In this document: in pieces, positions 18,864-28,080 of the stretch | Layout: each line of letters begins with the position of its first letter | How positions within the stretch are numbered: the stretch's first letter is position 1 | Assembly (NCBI GenBank): GCA_019750135.1 | Contig: JAIEOV010000105.1 | Span: forward strand, 1 to 64,000 | Length of the DNA: 64,000 bases | Direction of reading: 5' to 3' | Source: Reyranella sp. | GTDB lineage: Bacteria; Pseudomonadota; Alphaproteobacteria; Reyranellales; Reyranellaceae | Program-made: the position numbers and the translations under genes | Notes under the pieces: model-generated | The model's input: the letters and a program-made list of their open reading frames with translations, nothing else | Told to the model about the DNA's origin: nothing | Databases searched by the model: none

Positions 18864-20270
18864 TTAGACACGGGCGTAGATGTCCTCGTAGCGGATGATA
18901 TCGTCTTCCTCGAGGTACTCGCCGGTCTGGACCTCGACGACCTCGAGCGGCTCGTCGCCGGGATTGGCGAGGCGATGGATGCCGCCCATTGGGATGTAGA
19001 TCGACTCGTTCTCGTGCAGGGTCATGATCTTGCCGTCGAGCGTGACCTCGGCCACGCCTCTGACCACGACCCAGTGCTCGGCGCGGCGCTTGTGGCTCTG
19101 CAGGCTGAGCTTGCCCTTGGGGTTGACCGAGAGGCGCTTGGCGCGGAAGCGCTCGCCGCGGTCGATGTCCTGATAGCTGCCCCACGGCCGATGCATCACC
19201 GCATGCTCGGTGGCGGCCTTGTGCTTGCCGTCGGACATGCGCTGGACCACGTCCTTGAGCCGCGGGAGGTTGTCGCGATGGCCGACCAGGACGGCGTCGT
19301 TCATCGCCACCACCACGACCTCCTCGACGCCGATCACCGCGGTGAGCGGACCGTCCGAGCGGACGTACGAATTGCGCACATGGTCGATCTCGACCGGCCC
19401 CTCGGTGACGTTGCCGGCGCTGTCGGCCTCGCCGATATCGAGCAGGGCATCCCAGGTGCCGAGGTCGGACCAGCGGAACCTGGCCGGCACCACCCAGCAC
19501 TTGTCGGTGCGCTCCATCACGGCGTAGTCGATCGACTTGGCCGGCGCCTTGGCAAAGGCCTCGGCGTCGAGGAACACGGTCGATCCGGTCTTCTTGGCCT
19601 TGGCCACGGCCTCTTCGGCCGCCGCCGCCATGGCCGGCTCGAAGCGCGCCATCTCCGACAGCAGCAGGTCGGGCGGGAACAGGAAGTTGCCGCTGTTCCA
19701 CAGCAGGCCCTCGGCGATGTAGCGCAGGGCCGTCTGGGCGTTGGGCTTCTCGACGAAGGCCGCGACCTTCTGCACCGTGCCGATCTGCTGGCTGCTCGGG
19801 CGGATGTAGCCGTAGTCGGTCTTGGGCTCCGTCGGCGGAATGCCGAACGTGACGATGCCACCGCGTTCCACGGCCAGAAGGCCTTCGCGGCAGCCGGCCC
19901 GGAACTCTTCGGTGCCGATCACGAGGTGGTCCGACGCCAGCGCCAGCACCGCCTTGGCGCCCTGGCTGCGCGCATAGGCGGCCGCGGCGGCCATGGCGGG
20001 GCCCGAATCGCGGCGCGACGGTTCGACCAGGATGTCGATCTCCATGCCGATTTCCTTGGCCTGCTGCTCGGCCATGAAGCGGTAGGCTTCGTTGGTCGCG
20101 ATCACAGGCCGTGCAAACAGGCCGCGGTCGGCGACGCGTTGCAGCGTCTGCTGGAAGGTCGATTGCGTGCCGAGCAGCGGCACGAACTGCTTGGGCATGC
20201 TTTCGCGCGACAGGGGCCAAAGGCGCTTGCCGGAGCCTCCGACCAGGATGACAGGCGTGATCGACGACAT
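18864..20270 (-). CDS. manC: Mannose-1-phosphate guanylyltransferase / mannose-6-phosphate isomerase
   Basis: A 468-residue bifunctional enzyme that makes GDP-mannose and interconverts fructose-6-P and mannose-6-P. The pyrophosphorylase motif GGSGKRLWPLSR with PKQF is at the N-terminus and FVEKP lies near residue 175. The C-terminal cupin isomerase domain starts around residue 345 (HRPWGSYQ) and includes EHWVVVRG and HRLANPG. Start at 20270; 18 in-frame residues upstream look non-coding. It probably feeds the glycan cluster 3 kb away. Confidence 0.95.
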   Translation of the reverse strand: MSSITPVILVGGSGKRLWPLSRESMPKQFVPLLGTQSTFQQTLQRVADRGLFARPVIATNEAYRFMAEQQAKEIGMEIDILVEPSRRDSGPAMAAAAAYARSQGAKAVLALASDHLVIGTEEFRAGCREGLLAVERGGIVTFGIPPTEPKTDYGYIRPSSQQIGTVQKVAAFVEKPNAQTALRYIAEGLLWNSGNFLFPPDLLLSEMARFEPAMAAAAEEAVAKAKKTGSTVFLDAEAFAKAPAKSIDYAVMERTDKCWVVPARFRWSDLGTWDALLDIGEADSAGNVTEGPVEIDHVRNSYVRSDGPLTAVIGVEEVVVVAMNDAVLVGHRDNLPRLKDVVQRMSDGKHKAATEHAVMHRPWGSYQDIDRGERFRAKRLSVNPKGKLSLQSHKRRAEHWVVVRGVAEVTLDGKIMTLHENESIYIPMGGIHRLANPGDEPLEVVEVQTGEYLEEDDIIRYEDIYARV

Positions 20271-20363
20271 AAGGGGGCTTTCGTTACTGGGCCGTTGGGC
20301 CTGATGAAGCGCGATATAGCCCAAGGGACCGGCCCGGCCAATGGCCCCGGGCGGCGGCTTCCT

Positions 20364-21554
20364 TCATCGCCGGCCGGCCGTCTGGCGCTCCAGATTCTCG
20401 TCGCGCCGGCGCTTGGCCTCGATTTCGACGGCCTCGGCGAGCTTGGGGATGTGGGAGGCGATTTCGTAGAAGTCGCTGGCGTAGAGGACCAGGAGGGTCG
20501 TCGGCTTGGTGGTGGCCACCGAATCGGTGCGCGGCTGGCGTTCGAGCAGGGCCATCTCGCCGAAGAAGGCGCCTTCGCCCAGCCGCACCGAGCCGCCATT
20601 GGGCAGGCGGACCTCGACCTCGCCGCTCGAGATGAAGAACATGGAGTCGCCGGCATCGCCGCGGCGCACCACGGTGATGCGCGCCGGGTAGTAGCGCGTG
20701 CGCAGCTTGCCCACGATCTCCGACAGGGTGACGACGCCAAGCGAAGCGAAGAGCGGCACGCGCGCGACCTGCTCCCACACCCTCAGGTACTCGCGGCGCC
20801 GCTCTTCCTGGGCGAAGCCGGTGGCGAGCACGCCGGTCATCAACGCAAGCACGGCGATGCCCGAGATCATCAGCAGCGAGCCGACGAGGCGACCGCCCAA
20901 GGTCAGGGGCACGACGTCGCCGTAGCCCGTCGTCGTGAGGGTCACGACGGCCCACCACATGGCGTTCGGCAGCGAGCCGAACTGCTCGGGCTGCTTGACG
21001 CGCTCGAAGATGTGGGCGGCCGTCGCCGCCATCATCAGCAGGATGGCGAACAGGATCAGCACGCTGGCGATCGGCGCGCGCTCGTTGGACATCACGCGGA
21101 ACAGCGTGCTGAAGGCCGGCGCATGCAGGCCGACTTTCATGATCCAGAGGATGCAGAACACCGAGGCGGCGTCCGATCCGGTGATGCCGTAGCCGCCGAA
21201 GAACATGAAGGCCGGCAGGATCGCCAGAAGCCCGATGAGACCCTGGAGCGACACCGCCCAGCGCAGACGCGCACCGGTGTCCGACTCCTGGTCGTAGTGC
21301 GGCGCCTCGGGCGCCACCCACAGGCGCGCCAGGTACTCGACGAGGAAGATGAACGTGACGGTCCAGATGACGATGCGCAGGACATGCCGGATCTGCATGT
21401 CCAACTCGTCGACCGACAGCATGATCACGGCGAACAGGCCGATGCCGAGCACGATCAGATGAGCCACCCGCACCTGGCGGGCGCCGGGTGTGGGGTCGCT
21501 GTAGCGCAGCAGGGCGTAGAGTCTTGCCCTGAAAGTCGGGGCCGTGGCCGTCAC
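20364..21554 (-). CDS. Cyclic-nucleotide-gated potassium channel (MloK1-like)
   Basis: 396 residues. Six membrane segments contain the K+ selectivity filter TLTTTGYGD between S5 and S6 (about residue 220), followed by a short linker and a cyclic-nucleotide-binding domain with the phosphate-binding cassette GEGAFFGEMALLERQPRTDS. The architecture and cassette match MloK1 of Mesorhizobium. A class III cyclase lies 24 kb away at 44.0-45.7 kb, but no link is shown. Transcribed away from the hydantoinase genes. Confidence 0.88.
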   Translation of the reverse strand: MTATAPTFRARLYALLRYSDPTPGARQVRVAHLIVLGIGLFAVIMLSVDELDMQIRHVLRIVIWTVTFIFLVEYLARLWVAPEAPHYDQESDTGARLRWAVSLQGLIGLLAILPAFMFFGGYGITGSDAASVFCILWIMKVGLHAPAFSTLFRVMSNERAPIASVLILFAILLMMAATAAHIFERVKQPEQFGSLPNAMWWAVVTLTTTGYGDVVPLTLGGRLVGSLLMISGIAVLALMTGVLATGFAQEERRREYLRVWEQVARVPLFASLGVVTLSEIVGKLRTRYYPARITVVRRGDAGDSMFFISSGEVEVRLPNGGSVRLGEGAFFGEMALLERQPRTDSVATTKPTTLLVLYASDFYEIASHIPKLAEAVEIEAKRRRDENLERQTAGRR

Positions 21555-21643
21555 GATACGACCTTAGGCATCCTGGCGTGCGAATTGCAACGCAGGGGAG
21601 GCGGGTCTACGGTCGCGTCCGTTTTGCAGGAGATGGGTCTGGA

Positions 21644-23728
21644 TTGAAGGTGGTCAGGGATTTGCGCATTGCCGTCGACATCGGCGGCACGTTCACGGAC
21701 GTGGTGTTGGAAGAGGATGGAAAGCGGCTGACACGCAAGCTGCTGACCACGCCGCAGCGGCCCGAAGAGGCGGTTCTCGACGGCGTGCGGCTGATCCTGG
21801 CCGATGCCGGCCGGGGCTTCGGCGACGTCACGGTCTTCGTGCACGGCACCACGCTTGCCACCAATGCCGTGATCGAGCGGCGCGGCGCGCGCACGGCGCT
21901 GCTGGCCACCGAGGGCTTCCGCGACATCCTCGATATCGCCAACGAGAGCCGCTACGACCAGTACGACCTCACCATCGAGAAGCCCAAGCCCCTGGTGCCG
22001 CGGGCGCTGCGCTTCACCGTGCCCGAGCGCATGGACGTGCACGGCCAGGTCCGCCTGGCGCTCGACGAGAAGGCGGTGCGCGACACGGCGCGCAAGCTCG
22101 AGGCCGACGGCGTCGAAAGCCTCGCCGTCGCCTACATGCATGCCTACGCCAACTCGGCGCATGAGCGGCGCACGCGCGACATCCTGAAGGAAGAGCTTCC
22201 CGACCTGTGGGTCACGCTGTCGAGCGAGGTCTGCCCGGAAGTGCGCGAGTACGAGCGCACCTCGACCGCGGTCGCCAATGCCTATGTCCAGCCGCTGATG
22301 GACTCCTATCTCGAGCGCATGCAGGCGGCGCTGGCGGCGGAGAAGTTCACCGGCACGATCTACCTCGTGACTTCGGGCGGCGGCCTCACCGCCATCGCCA
22401 CGGCGCGGCGCTTCCCGGTGCGGCTGGTCGAATCCGGCCCGGCCGGCGGCGCGATTTTTGCTGCGCAAGTGGCGGCCCGCGCCGGCGAGGCGAGGGCGCT
22501 GAGCTACGACATGGGCGGCACCACGGCCAAGATCTGCCTGATTGACGATTACAGGCCGCACACCGCGCGGCTGTTCGAGGTCGACCGCGCCGCGCGCTTC
22601 CTCAAGGGATCGGGGCTGCCGGTGCGCATCCCGGTGATCGAGATGGTGGAGATCGGTGCGGGCGGCGGCTCGATCGCGCGGCTCGATGCACTGAAGCGCG
22701 TCACGGTGGGGCCGGAGAGCGCCGGCGCCGAGCCCGGCCCGGCCTGCTACGGCCGCGGCGGCCTGCATCCCGCCGTGACCGATGCCAACGTCGTGCTGGG
22801 CACCATCGATCCGCACGACTTTGCCGGCGGCAGCATCAAGCTCGATCTCGGCGCGGCCAAGGGCGCGCTGGAGCGCGACGTCGCGGAAGGTATCGGCCTC
22901 TCGACCGAGATGGCGGCCTATGCCGTCTACGAGATGGTGTCGGAGAACATGGCGAGCGCCGCGCGCGTGCATGCCGTCGAGCGCGGCGCCGTCGTCAACC
23001 AGTACAACCTCATCGCCTTCGGTGGCGGTGCGCCGCTGCATGCCGCACGGGTCGCCGAGAAGATCGGGGTCAGGCGCGTGATCGTGCCGCCCAATGCCGG
23101 CGTCGGCTCGGCGGTGGGCTTCCTCGCTGCACCGGTGTCCTACGAACTGGTGCGCAGCCGCTACATGCGGCTCGACGCCTTCGATGCCGCGGCAGCCAGC
23201 GACCTTCTCAAGGAGATGAGCGTGGAGGCCACGGCCCTGGTGGCGCCGGGTGCACGCGGCATGGCGACCTTCGAGCGACGTCTCGCGTTCATGCGCTACG
23301 TCGGCCAGGGTCATGAGATCGTCGTCGAGCTGCCCGGGCGGCCGCTGGAGGTGTCGGACGCCCAGGCCCTGCGCGAGGCCTATGAGCGCGACTACGCCGT
23401 GCTGTTCGAGCGCCATATCCCCAACGCCGCCATCGAAATCCTGTCCTGGTCGGTCCAGGTCTCGACCGAGGCCAAGCTGCCGGCGAAGCAGGGGGCGGCG
23501 CCGTCGGTGCCGGCGCCCCGGCCGATCGGCAAGCGGCCGGTGTTCGACGGCCGCAGTGGCCGCACGACCGAGGTGCCGTTCTATCGCCGCGAAGCCCTGC
23601 CGCCGGGCAGCGCCTTCCCGGGGCCGGCGATCGTCGCCGAGGACGAGACCTCGACCTATATTTCGGCCAGTTTTGCCGCGCACATCGATGCCTCCGGCTG
23701 TATCGTCATGGATCGCAAGGACGCGTGA
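21644..23728 (+). CDS. hyuA: Hydantoinase/oxoprolinase subunit A
   Basis: About 694 residues, normal for ATP-dependent hydantoinase/5-oxoprolinase alpha-type subunits. The N-terminal ASKHA ATPase shows RIAVDIGGTFTDVVLE, then HGTTLATNAVIERRG, SYDMGGTTAKI and EIGAGGGSIA. The catalysed step is ATP-driven opening of a cyclic amide (hydantoin, N-methylhydantoin or 5-oxoproline); which one is not decided by sequence. TTG at 21644 has AGGAG upstream; GTG at 21650 and a GTG-type start at 21578 are alternatives. Confidence 0.92.
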   Translation: MKVVRDLRIAVDIGGTFTDVVLEEDGKRLTRKLLTTPQRPEEAVLDGVRLILADAGRGFGDVTVFVHGTTLATNAVIERRGARTALLATEGFRDILDIANESRYDQYDLTIEKPKPLVPRALRFTVPERMDVHGQVRLALDEKAVRDTARKLEADGVESLAVAYMHAYANSAHERRTRDILKEELPDLWVTLSSEVCPEVREYERTSTAVANAYVQPLMDSYLERMQAALAAEKFTGTIYLVTSGGGLTAIATARRFPVRLVESGPAGGAIFAAQVAARAGEARALSYDMGGTTAKICLIDDYRPHTARLFEVDRAARFLKGSGLPVRIPVIEMVEIGAGGGSIARLDALKRVTVGPESAGAEPGPACYGRGGLHPAVTDANVVLGTIDPHDFAGGSIKLDLGAAKGALERDVAEGIGLSTEMAAYAVYEMVSENMASAARVHAVERGAVVNQYNLIAFGGGAPLHAARVAEKIGVRRVIVPPNAGVGSAVGFLAAPVSYELVRSRYMRLDAFDAAAASDLLKEMSVEATALVAPGARGMATFERRLAFMRYVGQGHEIVVELPGRPLEVSDAQALREAYERDYAVLFERHIPNAAIEILSWSVQVSTEAKLPAKQGAAPSVPAPRPIGKRPVFDGRSGRTTEVPFYRREALPPGSAFPGPAIVAEDETSTYISASFAAHIDASGCIVMDRKDA

Positions 23729-23735
23729 GGAAATC

Positions 23736-25409
23736 ATGAGCCAGTCCAACAGCGTCGGCCTGATCGACCTGCAGATCATGTGGAACCGCCTGATCGCGGT
23801 GGTCGAGGAGCAGGCACAAACCCTGATGCGCACCGCCTTCAGCCCGATCGTGCGCGAATGCGGCGATCTCTCGGCGGGCGTATTCGACCTCGAGGGCCGC
23901 ATGCTGGCCCAGGCCGTCACCGGCACGCCCGGCCACGTCAATTCGATGGCCGAATCGGTGAAGCACTTCCTGCGCTACTTCCCGATCGAGACGATGAAGG
24001 CGGGCGACGCCTACATCACCAACGACCCGTGGATGGGCACCGGTCATCTGAACGACTTCGTCATCACCACGCCGGCCTTCCGCAACGGCAAGCTGGTGGC
24101 GCTGTTCTCCTGCACTAGCCATCTCATGGACATCGGCGGCATCGGCTTCGGGCCGGATGCAACGGACGTGTTCATGGAAGGCCTCTACATCCCGATGCTG
24201 AAGCTGTTCGACCAGGGCAAGGTGAACGAGACCCTGATGTCGATGATCCGCGCCAACACGCGCCTGCCGGTCGACACCGAGGGCGACGTCTACTCTCTGG
24301 CCGGCTGCAACGACGTCGGCGCCCGTCGCCTGGTCGAGATGATGGACGAGTTCGGCATCGACTCGCTGGACCAGCTCGGCGACCACATCATCGCCCGCTC
24401 GCGCGAGGCGGTGCTGGAGGAGATCGCCAAGCTGCCCAATGGGACCTGGCACAACGCCATGACGATCGACGGCTACGACGAGCCGCTGACTCTCAAGGCC
24501 GCGCTGACCATTACCGACACCGGCATCCATGTCGACTACAGCGGGACCTCGGCCGTGTCGGGCCGCGGCATCAACGTGCCGCATGCCTACACCACGGCCT
24601 ACACGGTGTTCGGCCTGGGCTGCGTGGTGGCGACGCACATCCCCAACAACGCGGGCTCGCTCGAGCCGCTCACCGTGTCGGCGCCTGCCGACACCATCCT
24701 CAATGCGCCCAAGCCCAGCGCCGTCGCCTCGCGCCACATCATCGGCCAGATGCTGCCGGACGTGACCTTCGGCTGCCTGCGCCAGATCGTGCCGGACCGC
24801 GTGCCTGCAGAGGGCACGTCGTGCCTGTGGAACCTCAACGTGCGCGGCCATGTGAAGGGCGGCGAGGGCGGCAACTACGGCTTCGGCATGGCCATCACGT
24901 CCAACGGCGGCACCGGCGCGCGTCCCGACAAGGACGGCCTGTCGGCCACGGCCTACCCAAGCGGTGTGCGCGGTACGCCGGTCGAGATCGCCGAAACCCA
25001 GACGCCGCTGATCTTCTGGCGCAAGGAATTCCGCCCAGATTCGGGCGGCGCCGGCCGCACCCGTGGCGGGCTCGGCCAGATCATGGAGATCGAAAGCGGC
25101 ATCGCCGAACCGTTCGACCTCCTGGCAGCGTTCGACCGCATCGACCATCCGCCGCGCGGCCGTGACGGTGGCCGGGACGGCGAGGCGGGCTTCGTGGCGC
25201 TGAAGTCGGGCAAGACCTTGAAGGGCAAGGGCTTCCAGCTCATCCCGCCGGGCGACAGGCTGGTGGTGATGACGCCGGGCGGCGCGGGCATCGGCAAACC
25301 GGCAGAACGCGATCGCGTGCACGTCGCCAGCGACCTGGCCGACGGACTGATCTCCGCCGATACGGCCGAGAAGATCTATGAGTTCAGGCCGTCAAAAGCG
25401 GCCGAATGA
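23736..25409 (+). CDS. hyuB: Hydantoinase/oxoprolinase subunit B
   Basis: 557 residues, the partner of the preceding ATPase subunit. Family features are the opening LQIMWNRLIAVVEEQAQTLM, FSPIVRECGDLSAGVFD, YITNDPWMGTGHLNDF and the GGAGRTRGGLGQ motif near the C-terminus. HyuA and HyuB together form the active amide-opening complex in the cytoplasm. It starts 7 bp after hyuA and is followed after 37 bp by the TRAP transporter genes, so substrate import and first attack are probably co-expressed. Confidence 0.93.
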   Translation: MSQSNSVGLIDLQIMWNRLIAVVEEQAQTLMRTAFSPIVRECGDLSAGVFDLEGRMLAQAVTGTPGHVNSMAESVKHFLRYFPIETMKAGDAYITNDPWMGTGHLNDFVITTPAFRNGKLVALFSCTSHLMDIGGIGFGPDATDVFMEGLYIPMLKLFDQGKVNETLMSMIRANTRLPVDTEGDVYSLAGCNDVGARRLVEMMDEFGIDSLDQLGDHIIARSREAVLEEIAKLPNGTWHNAMTIDGYDEPLTLKAALTITDTGIHVDYSGTSAVSGRGINVPHAYTTAYTVFGLGCVVATHIPNNAGSLEPLTVSAPADTILNAPKPSAVASRHIIGQMLPDVTFGCLRQIVPDRVPAEGTSCLWNLNVRGHVKGGEGGNYGFGMAITSNGGTGARPDKDGLSATAYPSGVRGTPVEIAETQTPLIFWRKEFRPDSGGAGRTRGGLGQIMEIESGIAEPFDLLAAFDRIDHPPRGRDGGRDGEAGFVALKSGKTLKGKGFQLIPPGDRLVVMTPGGAGIGKPAERDRVHVASDLADGLISADTAEKIYEFRPSKAAE

Positions 25410-25446
25410 GTTCGGGGAAGGGTGTCAATCAAAGAAGGGGGCTTCG

Positions 25447-26457
25447 ATGAAGCTGGGACGTAGAACCGCTCTGAAGGCGGGCGTGGGTATGAGCGCGATG
25501 ATGCTCGGCGCGCCGGCCGTGGTGCAGGCGCAGGCGGCGCTGAAGCTGCCGTTGAGCACGGTGTGGCCTGACGGCAACTTCCACACGATCAACGCCAAGA
25601 GGTTTGCCGAGGAGGTCAAGGCGGGCACGTCCGGCGCCGTCGAGATCGACGTGAAGTCGGGCGGCCAGCTCGGCTTCAAGGGCCCCGAGCAGCTGCGCGC
25701 CGTGCGCGACGGGCTGGTGCCGATGGCCGACATCCTCAACATCCAGCAGATCGGTGACGAGCCGATCCTCGGCGTCGAGGGCATTCCCTTCATCTCCAAC
25801 AACATCGAGGAGCTGAAGGTGCTGCACAAGTATCTGCGGCCCGAGTACGAGAAGGTGGCGCTGAAGAACAACCAGACCATCCTCTACATGGTGCCGTGGC
25901 CGACGCAGTACCTGCACCTCAAGGTGAAGTGCGAATCGCTCGATGCTCTGAAGGGCATCAAGATCCGCGTGCCCGACAAGAACGCGCAGGACATGTGCAG
26001 CGCCATCGGCATGGCGCCGGCGCTGATCCCATGGGGCGAGACCATCGCCGCCCTGTCGTCGGGCGCGGTCTCCGGCGTGTCGACCTCCTCGGTGTCGGGC
26101 GTCGACGGCAAGTTCTGGGAGTTCCTGAAGTTCTTCCACCAGACCAACCACGCCTGGTCGAGCCAGATCGTCACGATCAACAACGACACGCTGAAGAAGA
26201 TCTCACCGGCCAATCAGAAGATCATCGTCGACCTTGCCAAGAAGCTCGAGCCGGATTTCTGGCAGACCTCGCTCAAGGCCGACGCGGACAGCAACAAGAG
26301 GCTGATCGACGGTGGCATGACCCTGGTGGTACCGCCGCCGGCGATGGTCGCCGACCTGCAGAAGAAGACGGCGCCGATGATCGCCGACTTCATCAAGCGT
26401 GTGCCGGCCGCCGAGAAGCCGATCAAGGCCTACCTTGTCGAAATGAAGCGGGCGTGA
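25447..26457 (+). CDS. TRAP transporter solute-binding protein DctP, copy 1
   Basis: 336 residues. The N-terminus MKLGRRTALKAG has a twin-arginine-type signal, cleaved near VQAQA. The mature part is a DctP-family periplasmic binding protein, with GGQLGFKGPEQLRAVRDGLVPMAD and the conserved Arg in GIKIRVPDKN that usually binds a carboxylate. GGGGG lies 6 bp before the ATG. It is followed directly by a paralogue of the same length. Confidence 0.92.
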   Translation: MKLGRRTALKAGVGMSAMMLGAPAVVQAQAALKLPLSTVWPDGNFHTINAKRFAEEVKAGTSGAVEIDVKSGGQLGFKGPEQLRAVRDGLVPMADILNIQQIGDEPILGVEGIPFISNNIEELKVLHKYLRPEYEKVALKNNQTILYMVPWPTQYLHLKVKCESLDALKGIKIRVPDKNAQDMCSAIGMAPALIPWGETIAALSSGAVSGVSTSSVSGVDGKFWEFLKFFHQTNHAWSSQIVTINNDTLKKISPANQKIIVDLAKKLEPDFWQTSLKADADSNKRLIDGGMTLVVPPPAMVADLQKKTAPMIADFIKRVPAAEKPIKAYLVEMKRA

Positions 26458-26465
26458 GGTCGGCC

Positions 26466-27476
26466 ATGAGGATACGACGCAGACAGGCCCTGCGGGCCGG
26501 CGCCGCCATGCTCGCGGGCGGCCTTGCCGCGCCGGCGCTTCTGCAGGCGCAGGCTCCGCTGAAGCTGCCGCTGTCGACGGTTTGGCCGGACAGCAACTTC
26601 CACGTCACCAACGCCCGCCGCTTTGCCGACGAAGTCAAGAAGACGACGGGTGGGGCCGTCGAGATCGACGTGAAGTCAGGCGGCCAGCTCGGCTTCAAGG
26701 GGCCCGAGCAGCTGCGCGCCGTTCGCGACGGGCTGGTGCCGATGGCCGACGTGCTGACGATCCAGCAGGTCGGCGACGAGCCGATGCTGGGCATCGAGAG
26801 CATCCCGTTTCTGGTCGGCAACATCGACGAGCTGAAGATCCTGCACAAGTACATCCGGCCCGATTACGAGAAGATCGCCACCAAGTACAATCAGACTGTC
26901 CTCTACATGGTGCCGTGGCCGACCGCCTACATTCACCTGAAGTTCAAGGCCGATGCGGTCGACGTGCTCAAGGGCGTGAAGATCCGCGTGGCCGACAAGA
27001 ACTCCCAGGACATGTGCAGCGCCATCGGCATGGCGCCGGCACTGATCCCCTGGGGCGAGACGATCGCGGCGCTGTCGTCCGGCGCCGTTTCCGGCGTGCT
27101 GACCTCGGCGGTCTCGGGCGTCGACGGCAAGTTCTGGGAGTTCCTGAAGTTTTTCCACCAGACCAACAATGCGTGGAACTCCCAGATGGTCACGATCAAC
27201 AATGACACCTGGAAGAAGATCTCGCCGGCCAACCAGAAGGCGATCGTCGACCTGGCGCGCGCGCTGGAGCCCGACTTCTGGAAGGCTTCGCTGCAAGCCG
27301 ACAAGGATAGCACGGAGAAGCTGACCGCGGGCGGCATGCAGCTCGTCGTCGTGCCGGACACGATGATGGCCGACCTGCGCAAGCGCACGGCGCCGCTGGT
27401 CGCCGACTTCTTCAAACGCGTGCCCGCCGCGGAGCAGCCCATCAAGGCCTATCTCGTCGAAGTCAAGCGGGCATGA
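26466..27476 (+). CDS. TRAP transporter solute-binding protein DctP, copy 2
   Basis: 336 residues and collinear with copy 1 along its whole length, roughly three quarters identical by eye. The signal MRIRRRQALRAG is again twin-arginine-like. The ligand Arg in GVKIRVADKN is kept. Differences cluster in segments such as NNIEELKVL versus GNIDELKIL and in the C-terminal helix. It overlaps the small permease gene by 4 bp. A recent tandem duplication is the simplest reading; the two may serve different ligands or affinities. Confidence 0.92.
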   Translation: MRIRRRQALRAGAAMLAGGLAAPALLQAQAPLKLPLSTVWPDSNFHVTNARRFADEVKKTTGGAVEIDVKSGGQLGFKGPEQLRAVRDGLVPMADVLTIQQVGDEPMLGIESIPFLVGNIDELKILHKYIRPDYEKIATKYNQTVLYMVPWPTAYIHLKFKADAVDVLKGVKIRVADKNSQDMCSAIGMAPALIPWGETIAALSSGAVSGVLTSAVSGVDGKFWEFLKFFHQTNNAWNSQMVTINNDTWKKISPANQKAIVDLARALEPDFWKASLQADKDSTEKLTAGGMQLVVVPDTMMADLRKRTAPLVADFFKRVPAAEQPIKAYLVEVKRA

Positions 27477-28057
27477 ACCACGGTGGCGCCAGCCCCAACG
27501 CGGCAGCGCCGCCGCTGTTGCGGCCGCTGCTCGACGGGATCGACATGCTCAGTCGGCTCGACGGCTGGCTGGGCGCAGGTTGCCTGGTGACCCTGACGGC
27601 GCTGATGCTGGCCGAAGTCGCAGTGCGCGCGCTGTCCAACGTTTTTCCCTGGGTGCCGGCGGACATTCCGGTGGCCTGGGAATACAGCTCCTACCTCATG
27701 GCGGCGACTTTCACCTTCGGCGCCGCCATGACCCTGCGCGCCGGCGGCCATATCCGCGTGACGATCGTCCTGGCGCGCGTGTCGCCGGCGACGCGGCGGT
27801 GGATGGAGACCGTGCTCGCGGCACTCGGTGTCTGCTTCTGCGGCTATCTCGCCCTTGCGATGGTCTCTTTCACCTGGCGCAGCTTCGAGAGCGGCCAGAC
27901 GTCGATCTCGAGCGGAACGCTGCTCTGGATCCCCCAGGCGTTCGTGACCTTCGGCATCTTTCTCCTGACGGTGCAGTTCGTGGCGCGGTTTTTCCAGGCA
28001 GCGCTCGGTCTGCCGCTCGAGGACCTCAGCATGCGCGCCGGCGAAGTCGCCGAATGA
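27473..28057 (+). CDS. TRAP transporter small permease DctQ
   Basis: 194 residues with four membrane segments and the DctQ-typical EYSSYLMAATFTFGAAMTLRAGGHIRV. It forms the inner-membrane complex with DctM encoded next. The first 30 residues are a Pro/Ala-rich cytoplasmic lead. ATGA overlap with DctP copy 2. Confidence 0.92.
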   Translation: MNHGGASPNAAAPPLLRPLLDGIDMLSRLDGWLGAGCLVTLTALMLAEVAVRALSNVFPWVPADIPVAWEYSSYLMAATFTFGAAMTLRAGGHIRVTIVLARVSPATRRWMETVLAALGVCFCGYLALAMVSFTWRSFESGQTSISSGTLLWIPQAFVTFGIFLLTVQFVARFFQAALGLPLEDLSMRAGEVAE

Positions 28058-28080
28058 CGCGAAGCGGCGCGTAGGCGGCG

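Noticed and set aside
18492..21647. A 1051-codon open frame on the plus strand across manC and the channel gene
   Set aside because: It spans two well-supported minus-strand genes and shows only shadow-type composition.
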